NCBI GenBank assembly: GCA_019429425.1
Contig: JAHYIU010000003.1
Location: 1-64,000 of the forward strand
Reading direction: 5' to 3'
Origin: Candidatus Syntrophosphaera sp.
GTDB lineage: Bacteria > Cloacimonadota > Cloacimonadia > Cloacimonadales > Cloacimonadaceae
DNA: 64,000 bases
The notes under the pieces were generated by a model that saw only the letters and a list, made by a program, of their open reading frames with translations, searched no databases and had not been told where the DNA came from. Below are positions 24,109-32,200 of this stretch, one piece after another. The position numbers and the translations under genes are program-made. Position 1 is the stretch's first letter; each line of letters opens with the position of its first letter.

Positions 24109-25506
24109 ATGAAAGCAGTTTTATTGGCGCTGGCGCTGGCTTTGAGCCTGGGCTGCGCGTTTGGACAGGATATCACGGGCGACTGGCACGGCATGCTGGA
24201 TATTGAGGGCATGAAGCTGCGGATCGTGTTTCACATCACTTCCTCCGCAGAAGGCCTTACCGCCACTTTCGACAGCCCGGACCAGGGCGCTTTCGGCATT
24301 CAGGTCAGCAGGGTGGCCTTCACGGACCCAATCCTCATTTTGGAAATGGACACGCCTCCCATCATTTATACGGGAGAACTCAAAGACGAAGCCATCTCCG
24401 GAACCTTCAGCCAATCCGGATATGAACTGCCGCTGGATCTGCGGCGCGAAGCCATGGAAAAGCCTGTTTACATCCGGCCTCAGGAGCCTCAGGAGCCCTT
24501 CCCCTATGAGGTCGAGGAGCTTCAATTCACCAATCCTGAGGCGGGGATCAAACTGTCCGCGACCCTCACTCTGCCGGACAAAAAAGGCAAACACCCGGCC
24601 GTGATCCTGATCAGCGGAAGCGGGCCCCAGGATAGAAATGAAGAACTGATGGGGCACAAGCCTTTCCTGGTGATCGCCGACCACCTAACCCGCGCCGGGA
24701 TTGCCGTCCTGCGCTATGACGACCGCGGTTTCGCGGCTTCGGAAGGGGATTTCGCCTCCGCCACGACTCTGGATTTCGCCTCCGACGCGGCCAGCGCGGT
24801 CAGATACCTGCAAAGCCGCCCGGAGATAGGCAGGATCGGCCTGGCGGGCCATAGCGAAGGCGGATTGATCGCCCCGTTGGTCGCAGGCGAAATTCCGGAA
24901 CTGGATTTCATCGTCCTGCTGGCTGGGCCTGGCCTCCGGGGAGACAGGCTCCTGCTTCTGCAAGAAGAACTGATCTGGCGGGTCGACGAACCGGACGAGG
25001 CCAAGATCGAGAGATCCCTGAACATCAACCGCAACATCTTCGCCATGATCATGAAAGAACAGGATCCCGAGGCCCTGACCGCTCAGATCCGCGAATTCCT
25101 TGTCCAGAGCGTCGCGGATGGCCAGGTCGACATCCCCGAAGGCTATTCCGAAGAGGATGTCATCACCCAGTTCATCGCCCAGATGACAAATCCCTGGATG
25201 CTCTTCTTCATCCGCCACGATCCCGCGCCAATCCTGGAGAAAGTGCAGCAACCCGTCCTGGCCCTGATCGGCTCGAAGGACCTGCAGGTGCCGTCCAGAG
25301 TGAATCTGGAGGCCATCGGCGCGGCCCTGGACAAGGCGGGCAACAAAAACTACGAACTATTCGAGCTGGACGGGCTGAACCACCTCTTCCAGCAAGCCGA
25401 AACCGGACATCCAAACGAATATGCCAAGATCGAACAGACCATTGCGCCTCAGGCCCTGAATACCATGACCCGCTGGATCAAAGAGCAGCTCGGAATGGAG
25501 TTGTAG
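24109..25506 (+). CDS. Exported alpha/beta hydrolase (serine esterase/peptidase-like)
   Basis: The 465-aa protein has a signal peptide (MKAVLLALALALSLGCAFGQ), an N-terminal beta-sandwich-like domain (about 21-118, ITGDWHGMLDIEGMKLRIVF) and an alpha/beta hydrolase domain (about 135-465). The nucleophile is S249 in GHSEGG, with likely D391 (GSKDLQVPS) and H425 (LNHLFQ) completing the triad, and SGSGPQDRNEE near 169-179 as the oxyanion region. This is the architecture of secreted esterase/acyl-peptide hydrolase relatives that act outside the cytoplasm; the substrate is unknown. Length normal. Start set by agggagg. Stands alone. Confidence 0.85.
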   Translation: MKAVLLALALALSLGCAFGQDITGDWHGMLDIEGMKLRIVFHITSSAEGLTATFDSPDQGAFGIQVSRVAFTDPILILEMDTPPIIYTGELKDEAISGTFSQSGYELPLDLRREAMEKPVYIRPQEPQEPFPYEVEELQFTNPEAGIKLSATLTLPDKKGKHPAVILISGSGPQDRNEELMGHKPFLVIADHLTRAGIAVLRYDDRGFAASEGDFASATTLDFASDAASAVRYLQSRPEIGRIGLAGHSEGGLIAPLVAGEIPELDFIVLLAGPGLRGDRLLLLQEELIWRVDEPDEAKIERSLNINRNIFAMIMKEQDPEALTAQIREFLVQSVADGQVDIPEGYSEEDVITQFIAQMTNPWMLFFIRHDPAPILEKVQQPVLALIGSKDLQVPSRVNLEAIGAALDKAGNKNYELFELDGLNHLFQQAETGHPNEYAKIEQTIAPQALNTMTRWIKEQLGMEL

Positions 25507-25546
25507 CGTTGTAGCGTTTTAGGGTTTTAGCGTTTTAACGTGACGC

Positions 25547-25697
25547 GTTATGCGTTACGCGTTATGAGTTATGCGTTATGAGTTATGCGTTATGAGTTAT
25601 GCGTTATGAGTTATGCGTTATGAGTTATGCGTTATGAGTTATGCGTTATGAGTTATGCGTTATGAGTTATGCGTTATGAGTTATGCGTTATGAGTTG
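25547..25697 (+). repeat. 14-bp tandem array (GTTATGAGTTATGC)
   Basis: About ten nearly perfect head-to-tail copies of a 14-bp unit, flanked by the gttttag and gcgttacgcg words also seen at 11171 and 14510. No spacers, so not CRISPR. Confidence 0.9.
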
Positions 25698-25713
25698 TGG
25701 CGTATCAACCCGG

Positions 25714-25960
25714 CGCAGGCAGTTGAAAAAACCCCGCCGCAGGTGGGGTGCAGGAATATAGGCGGCGGCTTCAGCCGTCGTGTTTCAATATGCAGGCATC
25801 AATGTTTTATGACTCCACTCCCTCCTCAAACACAGATCACATCTGTGTTTGAGGAGGGAATGGGGAATTGACCATAGAGACATATCCCACACAGATACCC
25901 GGGATAAATCCCGGGCCTATTGTCCTTCACCCCACCTGCGGCGGGGTTTGTAAACAGCCT
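25714..25960. mobile_element. MITE-like element, copy 2
   Basis: Same layout as 11419-11664: left arm accccgccgcaggtggggtg, ggcggcggcttcagccgtcg hairpin, internal aaacacagat/atctgtgttt palindrome, gataaatcccgggcctattg and the right arm ending ggcggggtttgt at 25951. The centre differs, but the ends and palindrome are conserved, as expected for a non-autonomous mobile unit. Confidence 0.65.
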
Positions 25961-26145
25961 TGACCCTCCGGGGTCCATCATACGTCGGTTTTTCCTATCG
26001 GGGGGCTGCACTCCCTGCGGTCGTTCCGCACCACCGCTATGATCTGTCGCCTCTCCGGGGCTCCCATCACCAGCGATTCCTCAAAATGATGAAAACAATT
26101 GTCTGCCAATGACTTATCTTTCCGGCCTCTTTCCCACCCTCCTGA
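25961..26145. other. Spacer with CTCCGGGG and ACCGCTATGATCTGTC words
   Basis: No gene is visible. The word accgctatgatctgtc near 26033 recurs at about 45738, each time followed by a ctccgggg-like stretch, so another short dispersed repeat is present. Confidence 0.4.
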
Positions 26146-26226
26146 TCAATACGCTATCAATACGGACTCACTACGGACTTTGTCCGTAATGAGTCCGTAT
26201 TGACACCGTATTGATAAGGGGAGCCA
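26146..26226 (+). repeat. 81-bp palindromic repeat, copy A
   Basis: Inverted structure built from atacggactcac and its inverse around actttgt, with outer tcaatacgctatcaa and gacaccgtattgata arms, ending gataaggggagcca. Other copies: 43666-43747 (inverted), 57846-57926, 62725-62805. It lies between the MITE-like copy and the 3' end of the giant gene. Confidence 0.85.
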
Positions 26227-26283
26227 GAGGGTAAAAATGGGTGGGAAATGTATCCCACCCATCGGTATTGGTTTTTAGAAGTG

Positions 26284-29200
26284 CTATTTACGGATGCTTG
26301 AGGTGGCAGACCGCACAAGGTAGAAACGGCGGTTTTGGACGGGCTGGGAGCAGGTCCAGGAAACCCGTCCGGAGCCTGTTGTGAAGGATCCAGAGGAAGT
26401 GATGTCCGCGAAGTCCGCGTCCGGAATGTCGGAAGCGAAGACCTTGTAGAGCCCGGCGCCGGAGACCTCGTCCCAGCTCAGGATGAGCGAGCCAGCAACG
26501 ATCTGCAGGAGGATGTTTTGGGGTGTGCCCAGGTCCGCGGGGCCGATATGGAACTCGAAGGGCGCGAGCGGATCGCCCAGGACCTGGTTGTTCACGAAGG
26601 GCAGGGCCTCGGCGGCGGTGAAGATCTCATTCGTATCGGCCAGCCAGACCTTGTAGGAGAGGGTTTGGTTTTGCACGTTGGAATACTGGGTGAGGAAAAA
26701 CACCCATTTGTCCACCACCCAGACCGGAGCCGCGATTCCCCGGCATGCATCGCCGTAAAAGGCGCCCAGCAGGGCGTTGGAGGTATCCAGGGGCAGGCCG
26801 TTTTGCAGGACCACGCAGGTGATGTTTGAGGTGAATTCATAGGCGGCGGGATCGACCTGCCAGCCGCTTGGATCCCTGAGCCGCTGGAGTTCCCGGGCGT
26901 AGATATCGATCTGATCGCCCCGCGGGATCTCATAATCCGGATAGGTGAAACTCCCGCTGGAAGACGTCTTGAGCATGTATCCGGCCCCGGGTTCCAGGAA
27001 CAGCAGGGAGCCGTACCAGCCATAACCCGCGATGTATTGCGCGTAGCCGTTCTGGCCTTTGATGAGGTCGCCGGTGGCGGAATTGGCGAGGTTGGCCAAA
27101 GCCTCGTTCACACTGATGCTGACGTGGGGCAGGTAGCCGATCCAATTCCAACCGCTGGCATAATTTATCGGCGTGGCGGCCGGATCCTCCAGCAGTCCGA
27201 TCACGCTCAGTTCATCAGGCTGGGCCAGTTTGAGCTTCAGGCCCTGGGTGGTGGAGACCGATTGCAGATCGCCCACCCAGCCGAGTCCGGGAACGTATTG
27301 GGCGTAGGCGGTCTGGCTCTTGATAAGGTCGTTGGCGGAGGGCTGGAGGCTGGCCAGAACGTCGTCCAGGTCCATGGATGGGCTCTCCAGGTTCACGGAG
27401 AGCCAGTTCCAGCCGGCGGAGCAGGGCTTGGAAGAGTAGAGCTCCGGATTTACGTGGATGAGCACCGGGTCCAGGGGTGTGCCATAAACCGCTCCTGAAG
27501 AGAAGAAGAACTGCTCCTGGATGCCCCAATGCTCCTTGTTCTGGGAGGAATCCCAAACCCGGAAGAAGAGCTCTTCGCCGGAATCAAGATCGCTGTGGAC
27601 GGTGAGGTAGAATTGATACGAGCCTGGCAGCCAGGGAACGCTGATGAGGGACGCGAAGCCGCGGCAGACAAGGGTTTGGGAGGCCGGATCGAGGACAAAG
27701 GCGCCGATGACGTCGTTGGGATCGGCGGAAATCTCGCCTTCCAGGAAGAGTTGGCCGGTGATGGACAGGGAATGGTCGAAATTGCCCAGCGGCACGGAAG
27801 CCCAGGCGGGTGGATCGGCCAAAACGCTGATCTCAAAGGCCAGAGGCTCGCGTCCCAGGGCGGGAATATCCGCGTAGACAGTATCCCGGAAAACGCCATA
27901 GCCAAGCTGCTCGCTGATGTTGAAGGTGATGGACTGGGTCTCCAGAGGCAGCAGATTTCCGGAGCCTGGCACAGCCGTGAGCCACTGGGGCAGACCCGCG
28001 ATGCTGAAGCTGGAATACTGGCCTCCGGAGTTGTGGAGCTGGGCGCTCACACTCAGGGGTTCGCCCAGGGCCTTGATCAGTTCGATCTTGGGCTGGGTCC
28101 AGTACACTGGATTGGCGTTCACGAAAAACTCCCAGGAGACCGGCGCGGCGAGCGGATTGCCATGGAGGTCCGTCAAGCCCTGCACCGTGGCCTCCAGGGT
28201 CTCGTTCTCCAGCCAGTAATTGGCGATCAGGGGCACGATGGAAACCGCGTTGCCGCTGGCCTGGACGTTGATGTCGACCGGCAGACCGGTACGCGTGATG
28301 ATGAGTGAAACAGAGCCAGGCAGGACGGAATTGGGATCGATGGGCTCGGTGAAAGTGACCGAGATCAGGTCGCCCAGGCCCAGGATCCCGTCCGAGGGCT
28401 GAGGCAGGCCCCAGACCGCCGGGGAAGTCCGGTCCAGCGTACCGTTCAGGGAAGCCGTGTAATAGTTGGATTGGATGTTGTCCGTGGTACCGGCCCGGAT
28501 CTGCCAGGGCCCGTCGGAGAGGCTTGAAACGTCCCAAGCAACGATTATGTAGTTGGGATGGGCAAGCAGGCTGTCGCGCGGGATTTCCAGAGCAGGCAGC
28601 CAGTCTATCGCGGCCGGGCGCTTGTACTCAAGGAGCAGGGAGTTGAAATCCGGCTTGGAGAGGTCATAGCCGGTGAGCATCATCTCCAGGCTGTTGTTCG
28701 AGGCCTGGTTCACGATCCAGCCATCCTCCGGCCTGGCTATGCTGACGCGGCTGTAGGGCGGTTCCCAATACACGTTGAAGCCTCGCGTGACCCAGAAAGC
28801 GTGGCCTTCCGGGCCCTCATGCCCGCGGTCGCCTTCGGCAAAGAATTCCAGGGTGAGGCCCTCATATTCATAGGCGGCGGGGCCCTGAGCGACGGTCATC
28901 ACGGCCTGAACCTGCTGTCCGGGAGGCACATCAAAGGCCATTCTGTCCACCACGGGCAGTCCGTTGATCAGGATAGTGGCGCCGCCGGGATTGGTGGCGT
29001 GCAGGAGGGTGAGGAAATAGCGCCGGTGTTCGCCTGTTTGGGAAGTGTTGCCCAATTGGAGCAGGAAGGCGGCTGTTTCGCCGTCCTGGAGGCCGCTGGC
29101 GGTGTAGGTGTTGGCGGAGAAGCTGACCCCGTCACGGGGCAGGGTATTCCGCTCCCAGCGGTTGGAGGAAGCCCCAGCCAAGAGGTCAAAGACGGGGGTG

Positions 29201-32200
29201 CCATAGACGGGATCCTTTTTGATATCCACCGTGAAATAATCCGGCTGGAAGTTCAGGTGGCTGACCTCGTCGTCATCGGCCAATTCAAAGCTGACCGCGG
29301 TTTCGGTCGCGTAGGAGCCCGTCTGGGAAGATCCCAGGGTGAGGGCCGTTTCGAAGGTGAATCCAAGTGAGCCGCCCATTCCGTTGATCACCAGGCCGAT
29401 CTCCGTACCGAAGGATTCGCTCACGGTCTGTTCGAAAACAATGGTCTGGCTGGAACTCACGCTGGAGGTTTCTTCAAACAGGTAGCCCGCCCCGGCGTTG
29501 AAGGAAACGTTGGCTGGATGGTTGGGATTGGGAAGGGCGTTGGCGATGTTGGATGCATTCATGTCCACATAGCTTTGCCACATGGCGGCGGAGCTGGTGT
29601 CTCCGATGGCGATGAGGTTCGGGATCACGTTGTTCAGGATCTGGGCCTCGGTGTACATGTAGACGGTGTCGAAGCCGTCGGGCACCACCATGACGTTGTT
29701 CCGCAGGGTGACCTCTTGTGTGTCGTCATCCCAGAGCAATTCGCGGGTGAGGCCCCAGATCAGGTTCAGCGCGCCGCCGACGTAGAGGTCGGATTCGCGC
29801 CCGATCAGCAGGTCCTGGTCCGAGGTGCGGTATTCCTCGCTGGTGGTGAAGGTGTAGGAGACCTCGCTGGCGTTGGTTTGGACCGTCTGGCAGGAATAGC
29901 CGAAATCCAGGTCGAAGATGTAGTCCGTGGTGGATTGGACCGAGAAGAAGGAGGGACCCGCCGAGACGGAGATAGTCGGCCCCAGATGGACGCTGACCTG
30001 ATTGCCCTGCTCATAGGCGCTGCTGACGGAGACGCCCCAGGCGACGCTGCTGCTGCTGGACTCGCGGAAGGAGGAATAGCTGGAGTCTCCGGGGGGATCG
30101 TGCAGGATCAGGAACGGGATTTCCGGAGAGGTGGTGGCGTAGGTGCTTTCGGTGGGCCGGGCGCCCTGGGTTATCACCCAATCCGCGTGAGTGGCAAAGC
30201 GTTCCAGCGCGGTGTCGTGGATGGTTACCTCGAGCAGGTTCTGATAGGGGCGGGCCCCTCCGTCCAGGATGTTGGGCAGATAGGGCGCGAAGCGATAGGT
30301 GTAGCTCTGTTCGCCGGAGAAATTGGCTTCGGTGGAGCCGATGGCGCCCACATCGTCTGAAACCAGGATGTCGCAAGCGGTGAGGAAGGTCTTGCGTCCC
30401 GGGAAGGCGGGCAGGCTGTAATCCTCAAAGGCCCGGAGTTCCAGTTCCACCCACACGTTCTGGTCCAAAACGTAGAAGCCGTAGAGCTGCTCGCTGTCGT
30501 CCGCGAAGTATTTCAGTTCCAGTCCGTCCGGCCAGATCACCTCCGCCTGCAAAGGCGCGCGCCATTCATAGCGCAGTGTGTCCGGGTCCGCGTCCGCGTC
30601 CCGCAAATCAAGATGCTTCGTTTTGAGTGACTGGAACTGGTCATCCACAGCCAGGTTGAAGGGGTCGTCCCCGGCGGGATTTACGGTCACATTGAAATCC
30701 AGAGGCGGAATGGTGGAGACCAGGACCATGCCTGTGAACCAGTCCTGTCCGGTCACGACGCGGGTGTAGAGCCCGTCCACGGAGTTCAGAGCGACGTCGA
30801 AATCCCCCAGGGGCCAGTCATCAGAACCTCCCACCACCTGGACGAACAGCCCGGTGGTGAAGACATCCTGAAAATCGATATCGGTGCGGGGATAGGTGAC
30901 CTCGCCCAGGTCCCAGGTCCGGTCGAAAGTGTGGCCCTTGTATTCCACCGAGACCAGGCAAGCCGTTCCGTGCTCCACTTCCAGCACATAGTAGCCTTCG
31001 GTATTGGTCAGCACCAAAGGCACGGCCTGAGAGCCGTTCAGGTAGATCGTGGCGCCCACCACGGGGCAGACCGTGTCGTAGAAAATCACATGCCCGGAGA
31101 TGGGGATCAGGGAATTATCGGTGAAATCGACGTTGTTGGCGCTGATGTTGCTCTGGGAGAGGGTCACGAGGCGTTGTTCGGGCTGGAACATGTGCCCCGG
31201 CTTGCTGGGGGTGACGGTGAAGGTGGTGTAGTTGCCATAGGGGATCTGGGAGATCACGTATTCGCCCCAGTTGCCGGTGACGGCGCCGAGCAAAACGCCA
31301 GGTCCCGCGCTGCTCCAGGCGGCGTTGGTGCTGGCGATGTGGGCGTTGTTGGTGGCGTCAAAGACCTGGCTGCCCAGGCCTTCGTTCATGGCCCAGTAGC
31401 CGATCAGGCCCGGGGAATTCCAAGCCGGGATGAGGTTTCTCCAGCTCTGGATCTGGGCTTCCGTGCGGGCCAGATTCCAGAGCCGGATGTCGTCGATAAA
31501 TCCGGTGAAGGCGTCATCCTGTACATATAGCATGCCTCCGGGGGTATCGGAAAAGATCACTGAGGCATCCGCCACGCTGATCCCATCCAGATAGAGATAG
31601 CCCCTGCCCTGGCTGGCGTCGTAGGCTAAAGCCACGTGGTGCCAGGCGTTGTCGTTCACAGCGGGGGAATCGCCTGACTGGGCCAGGGTCGAGACTCCGT
31701 CGGTATAGAGCAGCCTGCCGGAGGCGTCGATCCGCAGCTCTTTGAGGTCGGTTTCCGCCTCGTCAAGTTTGGAGAGCAGGGCGATATCCGCGGAAGCCGT
31801 TTTGAACCAGGCTTCCAGGGTGAAGGCGGCGCTCAGGTCGGCGTTCGGGACTTCCACCTGGAAATAGGATCCGGGGCCGAATTCCAGGCAGTGGCCTTCC
31901 GATGGGTCAAGCGAGATCAACACCCCGGCCACGGGATTGTTGTTGGGGGTTTCCACCTTGCCGGTGATGATGCCGTTGGGCTTGATGTAGCCGGTGTCCG
32001 AGATCGGATTGGAGGTTTCCCCGCCCGCGTAGGCCAGCACGGTGTAGGCATGCTGCTGTCCCGGAATGGCGCTGTAATCGGCGTAGCTGGTGATGTGGGG
32101 ATAGAGGGTCACCAGCAGCGAGCCGTCGCGATAGATCTGGAAACCGTCGTTGGGCAGGTAGGCGCTGGAATAGCTCCAACTCAGATATACGTGCCCGGGA

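Noticed and set aside
25547-25697. CRISPR array
   Set aside because: The 14-bp units are directly adjacent with no spacers and no cas genes in the window, so this is a simple tandem repeat.
25683-26011. Small frames inside the MITE-like element
   Set aside because: They coincide with repeat and hairpin DNA and are not kept in the other copy at 11419-11664.
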